64,000 bases of DNA from Dastarcus helophoroides (GCA_028583605.1 CM053326.1:2279445-2343444); one strand, 5' to 3'; numbered from the stretch's first letter, positions 25,101 through 36,226 are shown. The notes: generated from the sequence alone by a model not told the origin. Numbers and translations: made by a program.

Positions 25101-28100
25101 AACATACTGCTATCTAAACATTTATGTGTTTTTAAAACGATTTCTATAATGTTAAAAAAAAATTCACAGATTTCGCAATCCTTGCAACCAACGAAGACAT
25201 TGGAAATGACCAAATAGGAACATAATTAACACTTTATTTAACATACAAGGTTATACAGGGTATTTACAAATTTCAAAGACAACGCTTGGCAGTTGATTCG
25301 GAATGATAAATAAATACGAATTACGAAAAAAAAAATAATAAAAAATATTTACTTTTCGAATTGCAGAATTTCAAGGTTGTTAAAAAAAATAATTTAATTA
25401 CTATTTCATAACCTCTTTACCGATCGTGTTGAAATATGAATCCATTATTTATTTAGATTAAAGGCTAGAATCTTAGTGACGTCGACCCTTGTGTTATCCG
25501 ACACCCCTTGAAATTCCTCACGACAATTATCTATATATCTTCGAAATAGTAAATAATAATAATTACATAAAATATGTATTGATTTACAACAATACGTATT
25601 ACGTTTAGTTTTTATTTTTTTTATAACTAATTAAAATGTCGTTAAGGCTGACTGTGTTGAAAGTGTTTGCAGATGTGTCTTACACCACATGAATTTTATG
25701 GTCCTTCACAGTTTGTTTGAACTCCCTGGTTGGATAAGTAGTACATTTCAGAAATTTGTCATTCCGACAAGTGGTTCTTAGATATTCTGTCATCCCTATT
25801 TTTTCCAAGTTTAAAAATCATTTTATTGATACTGAATGTGCCTTCTTTCCTTTTTGAAAGGCAACGTTACAATGAATAGACCACAGGGTGCTCGTAAGTA
25901 GTAATTGTCTTGAAAGTGTTATTCGTGGCCTTTTCTTCTTGGGATAAAAGTATTTTGTTTTCAGTTTCCTCTTGATCCTAAAAGTTACTGCCCCAGTCAT
26001 GTAATTGTTCTTCCTGACAAGAATTTATGGTCTTTGAATTGCATGTCATATTTTTGTTTCCTTGAATGGACTTTTAAATGACCAGCTGCATTCAACCCAA
26101 TTTGGTTTCTTGAAAATGAAGTTAATTTTTTCTTATTTCAATGGAATTTCTAATTACTCCCAAAGTAAACTTGTTTCAGTTAATAAATCTATTTAGATTA
26201 TTTCGCATTGAAATCAGGATCATCGAAAAAAACATTAGAGGGCAGTTGAATGGCAAATTTATCAATCTTAAAAATTGAGGTTGGTTCTGTGATTTTGTTT
26301 ATCATATTCCAGATCACACGTGAATTCGTTTAGATGTGATTTGATTCATATGTTACATTACTTCAAACTCTTTTAAAGAAAATTACAATTTTTTAACTAA
26401 TGCTGAAGTAATGATGTTCGCTTGACACTCTGGATTTAATAATGCTGGACATTGTTTAAAGTTACTGCACATATTTCTTATTAAAACTAGAGCTGTACTA
26501 GTTGTACTGATTGCCATTTTCGCTTTGCATGATCGTTTAAGTTTTCCGCTCTTATGGGAATAATAAATAAAAGTAATTCCCTTTTTTGCCGCAAGCTCTA
26601 AAACCTTTATTACAGTTAATTAGTTGTCTTAGAGCGGGTTGTGTGGTTCTTGTGAATTAAAAAATGTTTAGGACGGTTGTGACCTGCTCTTTTATTTTAA
26701 AGCGGTCTTGCAGCAACTCTATTACATAATTAATTAATAATAATAATTAGCTGATAATGACAATGATTCAATAACGTCACTTGAGTCTCCTTCCGCAGAA
26801 TTGCAAAGATAGTGAAATTTTTTAATATCAAAAATACGCTTGTCGTAATGAACTGACCACTTAAATGAATCTAAAAACAAAAATGGGAAGCGATGAGGGC
26901 TTTAAATTAGCAACAGATATGGTATTTAATTATCTCGAGCCATTTAATAATGACAGAGTGAGTCTGATTGAATTAGTAAATTTCAATTTATGTCAGTTAA
27001 AATTTTATCGGATGTTCAAATGCAAAAGTCATCAGGTGTGCTCTAAGTTTTTTAGAAGAGAACGTAGCGAACCCGGCATTCGATTACTTATTGATTATTT
27101 TGGTTGATCCGTCAAAGGCCATTTTGACGTCTTATTTATCCAGATGGGTTAACATTTTCTAACCTAAAGAAAATCGTCTAGAAATCTATTTTACTCTTAT
27201 TTTTACTCTTCTTTACAAAATTATGTGCTTATGCTTTCAAAATAATTATAAACACAAATTTTGGGCTTTTCCGAAATTTAATAATTTCTTCCATAATTTC
27301 CAATTTTTTAAATTTTTACATTAAACTTGCAATTCTTGTGTTTTTTCTTAAAACTTCGGATCTCAAACGGATTCAAAATTTGAATATCAGACTTGCGAGT
27401 CTAACCCAAGATATTGCATTAAAAAAATAAATATAGAGTATTTTCTTGAAATTATGACTTTTTCACAAGATTCCTCAACCTTTCAAAATGTCATTTATTT
27501 TTCTTAAACTGTCAATAAATATTTACGTTTTATTTAAAATTTTCATGTTGAATAATAAATTCTAAATATTTCTAAAGATTTTGACTTATTTTGGCAATTG
27601 TGACCTCAGCCTAAAAAATTCTTAAAATTATAAATATATAAACTCGAAAACTCAAGATTTTTTATCGAAATTTTGTAATGTCATCTTCTTTTTCAAAATT
27701 TAAGATCCCTTTTTTTATTAAATCATAAGTGGTGGGTTTCCTCAAATTTTAAAATCCCAAAATTCAAACTTTACTTTCTCCTCTTATTTCCAACACCAGT
27801 AAAGGTTTCAACCAGTGTTAAAGCTTTAATTTTTTATTTTTAAGGTTTTAAATTTAATCTAAACTCTTTTTTTAAGAACACAAGTCATTTATTTCAAACC
27901 TTGACTTTAAATGAAATATTTTAATTTTTTTCAAATGATTTTGATTTAGTTGCAAAATTTTATCTTTAACCTCAAAATGTTGACATATGTTTTGAAATTT
28001 TAGAACATTATGAATTTTTTGAAATCCTGGAATATTTTCCTAAAATTGTCTATTTTTTTTACTGTTTTTCTCGCAACTTTTCTGAATTCAAAATTTTGGC

Positions 28101-30071
28101 CTTATTTAGCTATTTTTTTATTTTCGACCTTAATATCGAAGTATTCGACTTGAGATTTCGAGTGAAAACTTGAAAATATTCAAATATTTTTCTTTCGACT
28201 TTTTTCTATTTTTAAGGTTATTTCTGCAATGTTTATCTTTTCTAAATTTACAATTTCCATTAGCCAAGTTTCTTCTGAAAGATTATTTTTTAAATTAAAA
28301 TATACTCGTATAACCAAATAGACTACAAAATAATTTAAATCAAAATAATATTAAGGCATCTATGCTTATGGCTCTTGAAAGAAATATTTTAGTACAAAGC
28401 GAAAACAATGAAATATTTAAAAATATATTTAATCTACAAGCAAAAATTTGTCAACTTCATTATAAAAGTAATTTACATTTATTTGAGCCCTAAAAATTAT
28501 AAGTGCAGATATTTTACCACATTCGTTTACTGAGTACTTCAAAGTTTTCAAGACAGTACGTGAATTGGATTTAGGGTAAGAGTTTACAGCATAATAATGG
28601 AATTATAACCCCTCAGTTAAGGGCCGCCGACTTGGGCAGCCCGTGTAAACTTAAGAACCTTTAAGTTTGCGCATCTTTACATGCTCACAATACCGCCTGC
28701 TGTGTTCACTTTTTGTTAGCGGTGTTTTCGTACTTAACTCACTAGATTCTCTATTTTCAATCTCTCGTAAACGTTTTTTACGCTCTCAATATGTCTTACA
28801 CTTTTCGCTATTTTTCATACTCTTAATATCCATAGCTGATAGCCTTATCCAATGAAACGTCACTGGATTAAACGAATATGGTGCTCTGCGGTGAACTGTA
28901 AACTTAACATTCTCCCATAGTTTTCATGCCGGCCTCTCGACGCCGAGAGCGCTCGACTGGCGATTCGAGTATGTCCGACCGACCGACACCTTGTTCTCTC
29001 AAGCTTGAACGAAAACCCGAAACTTCACCCCATATCTCAACATAAACATTTCCAATGTTAAAAAACGAATCCATTTTTCATTTAAATGCACTTTTTTCTA
29101 GTTTCGATGTTGCGGAGTCGAAAATTACGAAGACTGGTTTATGATCGACGCTTGGCCAAACGAAAGATGGGTTCCAGATTCCTGCTGCCATCCTGCAGTT
29201 CAACGTGACGGATGTGGGCACACTTACGCTGATAATTGGTACCAGTGGGGTTGCTATACACAGATACATAAATGGTTCCTTCAAAGATTATATGTCGTAG
29301 GAATTGTTGGGTTGGCAGTAGCGTTTATGCAAGTACGTATTGAATTATAAAATTTAGAAATACGGGGTTGCTTCATGTTAACGAAATTTAAGTAATAATT
29401 GGGTCTTGGTTTTTTCTAAAAATATAAAATAGCAATTTTTTCAAGCTACACCGGAAATAAGAGGTATGCGCAAATTTCATAGACAACGCTTGACTATAGA
29501 TTCACGATGATAAATTATTATGGTTAAGAAGAAAATTGATAAAAAATGTTTTTCTTGTTTTAATTAATAATGTCCTATTTTTCAGTAAATAGAAAATCAT
29601 TTGGAAAAGTGGCACATTACCGGATATCGCTTTACTCTAAATATGGTAATGTCAGCTTTAATTACACATAATTTGAGGTAAAATAAGCTCGAAGACGCTT
29701 CTCGAGCAGCTTTTAAAATGTCTTGAGAACAATTTTCTAAATTCTTTTCAATTTCGAAAAAAATCCCAATCTATAGATAAAAATTAACTTGTTTGCCCTT
29801 TGGGGAGAACAACCTCCACACTCACGTCTATATACGCAGTGGTCTTGTCGTGAATCTAATGTCAATGGTTGTCAGTAAAATTTGAGGATATCCTGTGTGA
29901 TAGTTTAGAAAATTTATTGTTTCAGTCTATTTATTTTGACCAAATCCTTATTAAATTGTTAAAATTTGTCTTCCTCTGTTGCAGCTGTATGGTTTAATTT
30001 CTTCAATGTTGATGTTTTGTACTGTAAAACATAAAAGAAAATCACGAACTTACAAGTCCTATTCATCGTAG
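16105..30071 (+). CDS. Tetraspanin, five coding exons, 252 aa
   Basis: Joining 16105-16167, 21748-21939, 21992-22177, 29102-29332 and 29985-30071 gives one open frame of 252 codons. Every junction is phase 0 with GT donors and AG acceptors. The product has the tetraspanin layout: TM1 at about residues 12-34, TM2 at 53-76 with GCC at 71-73, TM3 at 86-108, and TM4 at about 213-241. The large extracellular loop carries the CCG motif (Cys150, Cys151), PDSCC (175, 176), Cys185 and Cys198, that is six cysteines, plus an N-glycosylation sequon at Asn128. Tetraspanins organise plasma-membrane microdomains; the tail after TM4 is short. By recollection it resembles the insect Tsp5D / vertebrate TSPAN4-TSPAN9 group, but this is not verified, so no symbol is given. 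The length is normal and no breaks are seen, so it is probably functional. Transposon relics fill introns 1 and 3. Confidence 0.93.
17560..18600 (+). pseudogene. Tc1/mariner-superfamily transposase relic
   Basis: Translated pieces in order: a helix-turn-helix-like QIGKELEIRQSSVARILK (about 17570), ELLEDDMDRRLQFCEQMMD, then ILFSDESTF containing the first catalytic D, VSLRILQ / VPSHFARP (the QDGAPPHF-like position), and PFEWPSRSPNLALPDYALW with the W-P-SPDL-like motif, then a C-terminal HLKSKILKTKPANIEE. Several stops and frameshifts are present. The region around the second catalytic D is triplicated in tandem (18022-18415), so no functional enzyme is possible. No terminal inverted repeats were delimited. 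Confidence 0.75.
18022..18415 (+). repeat. Three tandem copies of a 121-136 bp transposase segment
   Basis: Copies start at 18022, 18143 and 18279 with GTGTCCCTTCGCATTTTGC. Copy 1 lacks about 15 bp (the CGTGAGTATCTGGAT segment) present in copies 2 and 3. Copies are nearly identical, so the triplication is younger than the decay of the surrounding transposase. Confidence 0.9.
18700..19245 (+). pseudogene. LINE ORF2 fragment (N-terminal to RT)
   Basis: Reads QRSIWDVIKMETRSKSY, TPEDFNTYFSEIG and, in another frame, VRTIVRSLKPKK plus KDIYG. This is the linker that precedes the RT fingers in CR1/jockey-like LINEs. It is broken by stops and ends where the RTE element begins. Confidence 0.6.
19255..21060 (+). 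pseudogene. RTE-type LINE reverse transcriptase, 5'-truncated, one nonsense codon
   Basis: One frame runs from 19274 to 21025 (584 codon positions) and is interrupted only by TAG at 19877. Motifs in order: EEAIKATKCGKALGHDGI, IYKKGDRKQCQNYRGI, SQSGFRRGHS, then FIDLEKVFDRAPR, LRQGGVLSPLLF, the catalytic FADD at 20264-20275, FKYLGVIID, LFGSETWVL and a GWWGHIQRM...RRRGRPKERW tail that favours the RTE clade. The endonuclease half is missing. The 3' end runs into (TA)n from 21069, the usual simple-repeat tail of RTE elements. It is much better preserved than its relatives at 13110 and 63658. Confidence 0.85.
21069..21152. repeat. (TA)n microsatellite, two blocks
   Basis: Blocks of alternating TA at about 21071-21090 and 21101-21152, separated by TTATGCCCA and broken by GC. 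They directly follow the RTE 3' end. Confidence 0.9.
21748..21939 (+). CDS. Tetraspanin exon 2 (codons 22-85)
   Basis: The acceptor is TTATAG ending at 21747 and the donor is GTGAGA at 21940. The exon encodes the rest of TM1, the small extracellular loop with a YEGYATLLPQY stretch, and TM2 with GCCGAW. It is separated from exon 3 by an intron of only 52 bp, unlike the kilobase-size introns around it. Confidence 0.92.
21992..22177 (+). CDS. Tetraspanin exon 3 (codons 86-147)
   Basis: The acceptor is TTTTCAG ending at 21991 and the donor is GTAAGT at 22178. The exon encodes TM3 and the start of the large extracellular loop, including the sequon NIT at 128-130. Confidence 0.92.
22735..23044 (-). 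mobile_element. LINE 3' end, 5'-truncated (jockey-like family)
   Basis: On the minus strand it encodes RTRQSETANSCAVQLDTVRT and LWNLLRKGIFPKNYNLSLFK, stops, and ends TTTGCGAGTGGATTAAACTT. It is one of five copies of this tail in the window, inside tetraspanin intron 3 and antisense to the host gene. Confidence 0.8.
23112..23214 (+). repeat. Possible hAT-type 5' end rich in CCGGAA/GAACCG
   Basis: CAGGGCTTCGAACAGGAACT followed by repeated GAACCG / AAACCGG / GGAACGAAAACCGG blocks just before the array. The CAGGG start resembles hAT termini. No matching 3' end or TSD was found. Confidence 0.4.
23215..24880. repeat. A-rich array, 19-21 bp unit (best preserved)
   Basis: Tandem GTCGAAATTTCGAGAAAAAA units, commonly 19-21 bp, running for over 1.3 kb. 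Variants include GAAATTTGAG and GAAATTTTGAG. The core TCGAAATTTCGA is a perfect 12-bp palindrome; the spacer is a purine run. A segment TTTCTACGCCTTTGTAACATTTCG at about 24630 also recurs in the arrays at 36.9-39.1 kb. Confidence 0.9.
24700..25040 (+). repeat. Segment homologous to 39690-40010
   Basis: Shared blocks include TTTCCACTTTAATCTCCTAA, TTTCCAGTTTAAACTTCATA, TTTCTACATCTT and ATGTATCGGAT/ACGTATCGGAT in the same order. This links the intron 3 array to the outer hAT-like element at 33033-40195. Confidence 0.8.
26990..27190 (+). repeat. Dispersed repeat (partner split over 30330-30410 and 30930-31020)
   Basis: Shares TATCGGATGTT-AAATG-AAAAGTCATCA, AGAAG-GAACGTAG and TTTTGGTTGATC-GTCAA with the partner. 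The partner is separated by about 500 bp that includes a (GA)n block. It accounts for the weak open frame here. Confidence 0.6.
27240..28270. repeat. Strongly decayed T-rich array-like sequence
   Basis: T-runs with AAATTTTGA-type words but no readable period; probably an old relative of the T-rich arrays. Confidence 0.4.
29102..29332 (+). CDS. Tetraspanin exon 4 (codons 148-224)
   Basis: The acceptor is TTTCTAG ending at 29101 and the donor is GTACGT at 29333. The exon carries all six loop cysteines (CCG, SCC, GC, GC) and the start of TM4. The intron before it is 6.9 kb and contains a LINE tail and an A-rich array. Confidence 0.93.
29455..29900. mobile_element. MITE with long (about 50 bp) inverted ends in tetraspanin intron 4
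   Basis: The left end GCAAATTTCATAGACAACG...GATTCACGA and the reverse complement of the right end (CTCAAATTTTACTGACAACC...GATTCACGA) align over about 50 bp. A relative of the left end lies at about 25250-25310 (TACAGGGTATTTACAAATTT...). No target duplication was defined. Confidence 0.6.
29985..30071 (+). CDS. Tetraspanin exon 5 (codons 225-252 and stop)
   Basis: The acceptor is GTTGCAG ending at 29984. The exon encodes the end of TM4 and a short basic cytoplasmic tail ending KSYSS, then TAG at 30069-30071. AATAAA-like sequence follows shortly (GATAAATAAAC near 30085). Confidence 0.9.
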   Translation: MYGLISSMLMFCTVKHKRKSRTYKSYSS

Positions 30072-30419
30072 CAGACAGGTAAAGGATAAATAAACTATAA
30101 TTTAATTAAACATTACTGATTGTACAACAAACATTTTTGTATGTATGTATGTATTTTCTAACGTGATAGATTAAATTTTAAAGATGTATTTGTAAACTTC
30201 AAGGCCATTTTATGTAAAATTTAGATGAAAACATATGTTTTTTAAATTTGATAGTGCCATTTCGAAAGTGTACTTAAGTCAAAATTTTAAAGTAACATTG
30301 AATCTTAAGTAAATATTCTGATTGTTAAGAATATCGGATGTTTAAATGAAAAAGTCATCAAGTTGCTGCAATTTTTTATTAGAAGGGAACGTAGAGAAAA
30401 AGGCATGCACACGGATTAT

Positions 30420-30760
30420 AGGAGGACAGTGCACCACCACAGCAAGCGGTGTCGAAAAAGCGTCTAGAGAGTAGGTAGTACGTTCTCGTGATATCAGGAG
30501 TGATGGATATCAGGATATCAGGAGTGAGGGACGAAGTAAATAAATATGGCTATCATCAGCTGTTGAGAAACGTCAGAACAAACCGATTTCGTTTAATTTT
30601 AATGTCATTTCTTAGCGCTTTCAATTCATATTTTTTACGAAAAATATGATGCAAGAGAAACTTAAAAATGTTTGAGATGGGTTTTTTTGTAGTCTTTTAA
30701 CAGAATAAGTAAGCTGCAATTGCTATTATGATCTCTTGCGCACTTAACATGACTAGTAAT

Positions 30761-30823
<63 letters not shown>

Positions 30824-30925
30824 GTCGGAGCTACTCCACTTTCTAGACGTATTTCGGTCAAATTTTTATACATGGCCAATATAGGCCATGCACTATCCTT
30901 ATTCTATCATCCCTGGGAATTTTAA
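30420..30925. repeat. Insertion-like block with (GA)n microsatellite
   Basis: Separates the two halves of the dispersed repeat. Contains GATATCAGGAGTGA repeated near 30498-30535 and 56 bp of (GA)n at 30764-30819, which creates spurious RERERE and SLSLSL frames. Confidence 0.7.
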
Positions 30926-31542
30926 TACCTACTCTTTTGGTTGATCTGTCAACTGTCACTTTAAAGTCTTAGTTGTGCAAAGAAGTTGCAATTTTCTTGG
31001 GCAAAAAAAATCCTTTAGACATTTTTTTATAAGAAAAGATGATTTAAATTAATGAGGTACACAAATTCATAAAATAGTATGTTGCTTTCAGATCGAGCGG
31101 TTTTTTTACCGAATCACACTACAATTGCCTATAACCTATTTGAGACATAACTTAAGAAATTTTCACAGCCAACTTGATGGCTTGTTAAAAAACCCGATAT
31201 ATTTGTGTAAAAATGTATTTAAAATTATACCGAAAATTGTATCGCAATACTTATATATTTATTTTTGTTTTTATAATCTTCTAGAATTATTGTTGTTAAC
31301 TGTGTTAATTTTTATGACATTTATATTTTTATATTAATTTTATTCCTGTAAATAAATAACTTATTTAAAAAATGGTTGATTTTATTTCATTTTAGACATT
31401 TAGACTTAAGCAAAGGCGTGGCTAAATAAGTTATATACAAATATTATTGATAAACATATATTTCTAAATAGAAACTGTACAAAAAAAAACAGGACTAGAT
31501 TGAGATTTCCTAAATTAAAAATTCTTCATTCCAATATAAATT

Positions 31543-31626
31543 TTACAAACCAACTAATTTTCCACCAATGGCATTTAGATTTGCAGTGATCTTTTTACCT
31601 ATTTGTTTGGAAGCTTCAAACGGCAG
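31543..31626 (-). CDS. Secreted-protein exon 3
   Basis: 27 codons and TAA after a TTTCAG acceptor. It encodes a basic, helix-like C-terminus ending in GGKLVGL. Confidence 0.75.
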   Translation of the reverse strand: MPFEASKQIGKKITANLNAIGGKLVGL

Positions 31627-32157
31627 CTGAAATAATAACATTTAATTATCGCACGTGCATAATATAATAACCGGACAACTTACATTAACTGCAGCATTCA
31701 AAGAATTTGAAAGCTTTTCAAATCCACCCACAATAGCTGTGCCAATAGTTCTAAATTTGTCTCCGTCGTTACCATATTTTTCATGTTCTTCGATTGTATC
31801 GACAATCGGCTTAGGCTGGAATATGTCGGCGGCAACTTTTTGCAAATATCCATACGCCGAATCTTTCTTGCTTAAAAGACTTTCGAACTCAGTTACGGCT
31901 TTTGTTCTGCCAGAATCTGGAAATTCGGGAATGATGGATATCGACTAAAATTAATAGGCGTTAAATGTGGATAAAGTTTGGTTGAATTGATTTACTTTGG
32001 CATTGATGAGCTGTCCAATTTTGTTGTTAACAGCGGAACCAAAGTCCTTTCCTGTGGCAACATGGGTCGATAATGAACCAGATATTGTTCCTTGGGGATA
32101 TCCATACACGTGATTAATTATCATCAGGAATATTAAGAAGTACATGCTAGAAAACAT
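31543..32157 (-). CDS. Small secreted protein, three exons, 168 aa, function unknown
   Basis: On the minus strand, exons 32157-31996, 31944-31684 and 31626-31543 join in phase 0 into 168 codons. The donors are GTAAAT and GTAAGT; the acceptors are TTTTAG and TTTCAG. The two introns are 51 and 57 bp, typical of compact insect genes. The first ~20 residues (MFSSMYFLIFLMIINHVYG) form a clear hydrophobic signal peptide. The mature part is hydrophilic with no cysteines, and its second half reads as amphipathic helix (for example the stretch around EEHEKYGNDGDKFRTIG). No family was recognised. The clean splice structure and signal peptide argue for a real gene. It lies tail-to-tail with the tetraspanin, about 1.5 kb away. 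GTG at 32160 precedes the ATG and is not used as the start here. Confidence 0.8.
31684..31944 (-). CDS. Secreted-protein exon 2
   Basis: 87 codons between a TTTTAG acceptor and a GTAAGT donor. It encodes the central hydrophilic, helix-like region. Confidence 0.78.
31996..32157 (-). CDS. Secreted-protein exon 1 (signal peptide)
   Basis: 54 codons from the ATG at 32157 to a GTAAAT donor. It encodes the signal peptide and a short N-terminal region (starting YPQGTISGSL). Confidence 0.78.
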
Positions 32158-32309
32158 CACTTTAGTTTTTTTTCTTCAACATTAGCTTAATATTTAAGAG
32201 AATTTAAGTTAATTTGCTTCGTATAACTCGGCAGAATGAAATTTTTTGTTCGTTTTGTTGAAATATACATCTATGACTAGAACGACATTCATCACTATAA
32301 AGGGCAATC

Positions 32310-32466
32310 ACACAGGGCCGTGCCGTGCTGCGATGCAAAGAGGCAACTGCATCAGGCGGCATCTTAAAGGGGCGGCATATGGAACTAAATCAAAATATTA
32401 TTTGAGCCATTCAATAATTAAAAATGTTTACACATCGCCTTTCTCTATCGGTCTATGTCAAGGGTG
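32310..32466 (+). repeat. Dispersed repeat, plus copy (partner at 11440-11640)
   Basis: Shared words with the partner are listed there. It starts near GGGCCGTGCCGTGCTGCGAT and ends at TCGGTCTATGTCAAGGG. It sits just upstream of the secreted-protein gene, in opposite orientation. Confidence 0.65.
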
Positions 32467-33589
32467 ATAAAATTGGGTTCTTCATTGATTTGAGTGCGGG
32501 TCCCTTTTATATTTTAATGTTTTTTTTTAATTCAGAACTATTTTAGGACTATTAAAAGTTGAAGCTAAAAATTAAATAAAAATTTTAACTCCATAAAAAA
32601 TGTTCGAAATTATGAAATTAAAATTAAGATTTCCGAAAAAGTGCAGACAAAATTTCGAACTGAAACTCGCGATTTTGCTGAAATAATTTAAAATTTAGTT
32701 AATATGAAAATTAGTAGATATAAAACTGACAAATATTCAAAAAAAAACTTTTTAAAATTAAAAAAAAGTCATCAATCACGTATCATCAATAAATCTCAAT
32801 TTCGCAAACAGAAGAAGAAAAAAAACGTCCTTTGAGATGAATTAAGAAAACAAAATAAATAAATCTGAATGCTAACTAAAAATGTTTAGCAAAAGGCGAA
32901 ATTTTGAGATAAAATTGATATTGTAAGGAAGAGCTACTCGGCCCGTGAATGTAATAATTGAAACTTCTAATAATCAAATTTATTAACTCGAACACACATC
33001 TTGTAAGACAACTTGCATAGACTTGTCTGTCTTAGGGATGTCGATCGGAGATCGATTAATTGAAAAATCGATTTTGTCAAGTCTCAAGGTCGATTTTTTA
33101 GATCGATCTTAAATATAGGATCGGTGTAATGAATGATTAAAAAATCATAATAATCGGATCGATTTACCTTAGATGCAGGTCACTGTAAATTTAATGAAAG
33201 AGTTTCTTTATTTGTTATGTAAGTGAATTTATGTCGTTATGTTATTATCTACTTCCATCTACTAGTAATAGCTGCATTAATGAGTCAACAGATGGCAGCA
33301 TTAACATTTCTTTTCTTTCATTATGTCGTTGACTGAATAGGAAAGATAACTGTGGTGCAGTGTTGCCATATATTTGAAAGTAAAATTCCGTACATACGCA
33401 GTTAAAATTACTATATATTCACAAAAATTACTTTAAGCAGGGGCGGCCTTAGCCATTGCGAGGCTCCGGGCGGGTAGATCTTTAAGAGGCCCTCGTCGTA
33501 GTCAGAATAGGGCAGGGTAGGGCGCTTGCCTCCCCCCCCCAATTCGTGTGGTTAACGAAAATTTATATTGAACTGAGGAGACTTTCTCT

Positions 33590-36000
33590 AAAAAATTTCC
33601 ATTCGACAAAAGTCGTCCTTCTTTAAGCTATTGATATTTTCTCGAAATTTCGACTTATTTCACGAAATTCGTCTTTTTTCATCAATTTCTTTGGAATTTT
33701 CAAATGTATTCCTAAATTTCGATTTATTTTATCAAAATCCCAATCAACTAAAAATTTCGAATTTTTATCTTAAAATTCACCTTTTTATTTTTTGAAATTC
33801 TATCATTTCTCAAAATTAGTTTATTAAACTTTGATTTTATGAAAATTTCGACTTTTTTTATCAAGATTTACCCTTTTGCCTAAAAGTTGATCGATTTTTT
33901 GATAACAATATTTATCTGGAAATTTTTATGACTTTTTTAGAAATTTTGTAAAAAAACAAAAATTCCGAGAAAATTTACTCTGGAATGGGGAAATACGACT
34001 TGTTTCTAAACATTTCGACGATTATTTCAATATTGGACATTTTCTGACTCAGGGTAGGGCAGAACAGGGCGCATGTCTGCCTCTGATTCAAGCGCTCAAG
34101 AAAAAATCTAGAAATTAAATTTTTCACAAAATTTGTCCTTTTTCCCAAATTTCGACAAAATTTGACTCTCTCTGAAGAATTTCGAGTGTTTACTAAATTT
34201 TCACTTTTTTATCAACATCTCGATCTTTTTTTTTGTTTTTCAAGGGAAAAAAATCGAAATTTCCAAAAAAAAAAAACAAATTTAGAAAAATCGAAAATTT
34301 GATATTTTTCTCAAAATCCGCCTTTTTTCGCAAATTTAAAATTATCCTGAAATCCCATCCTGTATGTTCCCGGAAAACTGAATATTTTTCCTGGAAATTC
34401 GTATCTTTCTTAAAATTTTGACTTTTTTTCAAGACTCGTTTTTTTCACAAACGGATGGCTATTCTCAAAGTTGCACTTTTTCTTTAAGTTTGAATTTTTT
34501 CTGGAAAATTTCCATCTTTGATGCTTCATTTGGTAGTTTTTCTAGAAATATCGACTGCTTTTCAGAGATTTCGTTTTTTTTAATTTCCTTTATTTTTATT
34601 AACATCGAGTTTTTCTGAAGATTTTGATCATTTGGAATTTGATTTTTTAGAACTTTTAACAAGTTTCTTAAAATTTGCCTTTTTCCCGATATTTTTATAT
34701 CAAAATTCGATATTCAACTTTGCTAAAAATTTTGAATTTCCCTTAAAATTAGTTTAATTTCGTCCTTTCAGAAATTTCGACTTTATTATCAAAATTCCAC
34801 TTTTTGGGCTCTTCTTTGGGAAATCATTTTTTCTATCAAAATTAGGCCAGTTTTCTGAATATTTGTCTTTTCTTTAAATTTTACTTTTTTAAATTTGACT
34901 AGAAATTTTATCTTCATATTTCGCCTTATTTTCGAAATATTGACTTTAATTTCAAAATGCCATGTTTTAGTTTCTGGAACTTTCTGGACTTTTTCCTCGA
35001 AATTGGCTTTTCCTTTAAATTTCAGTTTTCTCGAAATACGTATGTTTTCTCTAAATTAGATCGACATATTATCAAAAATTAAAAATGTTGCGAAAAATAT
35101 TTTTGGGTAATTTCGAGAAAAAGATTTCTTGTACATTCAATTTCTTTATTGAAATTTAAATATTGTCAAAATTAGAATCAAAAAGTAAACATTTCGAGAA
35201 AAGCGTTTTTGGAAATTGCAAATTTTTTCACAATATTTGGTCTTTGGAAATATTTTGGCATATTTAGAAATTTCGAGTTCTTCTGAAATGTTGGGTTTTT
35301 AATCAATTTCGGTTTTCTAAAAAATCCTTTCCCAAAATGGGGTTTTTTCAAAAAAATTGGTTGCTTTGGAAATTACGACTTTATTCTACATTTTTCTCCC
35401 AAAATTGAACTTTCATTTTTTTTAATATTCGTTGTTTTCTGATTTTTTTTCAAATTTAAGTTTCCGAAAATTTCATGTTTCTCAAAAGTTGTCTTATTCT
35501 GGAAATTTTGACTCGTACTAGAAATAGGGATGTTTTATGCTTCTGAAAATTTCCGTTTACAAAGAAAAATTTTTCTCAAAGTTCCAACTTTTTTTAAAAA
35601 TTACATCTTTTTTTCACAAAATTCCACCTTTAAAATTATAATTTTTTCGAATTTTCAACAATTTTTGAGATTTTTCGAAAGGTTAGAATTTTATTTTAAA
35701 CACGAATTTCCAAACATTCCAACTTTTTCCCAAAATTCGTTTTTCCTCGTCTCTTTCAAAATTAAAATTTCTCTTGAAAATGTTTACTTTTTCTTAAGAG
35801 ATTTCAACTTTTTTCTCGACATTTCGACGGTATTTTTTAAAATCGTTATTTTTTGAAATCTTCGAAATTTGGATCGTTTTTAAAGTTTTCCGAAAGGATC
35901 GGTTTTTATTTTAGATTCAATTTTCTGACTGTTTTCGCAAAGTTCGATTCTATTTCCAAATTTCTAAGTTAATCTGAAAATTCGATTACTTGGTTCATGT
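33590..36000. repeat. T-rich array carried inside the inner hAT element
   Basis: Long T-runs with AAATTTCGAC words and no clean period. It is fully contained between the element's TIRs. Confidence 0.75.
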
Positions 36001-36226
36001 AGTTAAATGAAAATATATATATACTCGGAACGCTTTCCGGTTTTCTCTTTTTATCAATTTTTCAAAATTATTCTTGCCCCCTTCCCTGAACTAAATCCTG
36101 CCTACGCTTATGAATTTCAATAATGATGCTTGACTAGAAATGCAAAGTCATAAATAAATATATTTGGATTTTTAAAATTGTTTATTGGAAACTAAAAAAA
36201 ATTAATAAACACAAAGATTTTTTTTG

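Larger units (their letters stand above)
22178..29101 (+). other. Tetraspanin intron 3 (6.9 kb)
   Basis: Bounded by GTAAGT and TTTCTAG. It contains a minus-strand LINE tail (22735-23044), a CAGGGCTTCGAAC hAT-like end (about 23112), an A-rich array (23215-24880), and decayed T-rich sequence (27240-28270). The rest (about 25050-27000 and 28300-29090) holds no recognised gene. Confidence 0.8.

Noticed and set aside
26865..27107. 80-codon frame beginning MNLKTKMGSDEG
   Set aside because: It overlaps a dispersed repeat with a partner near 30330-31020 and has no conserved motif.
28667..28855. Frame of 62 codons near 28.7 kb
   Set aside because: Lies within tetraspanin intron 3, has no domain or splice signals, and looks compositional.
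30697..30925. Frames with long RERERE and SLSLSL runs
   Set aside because: Direct translation of a (GA)n microsatellite.
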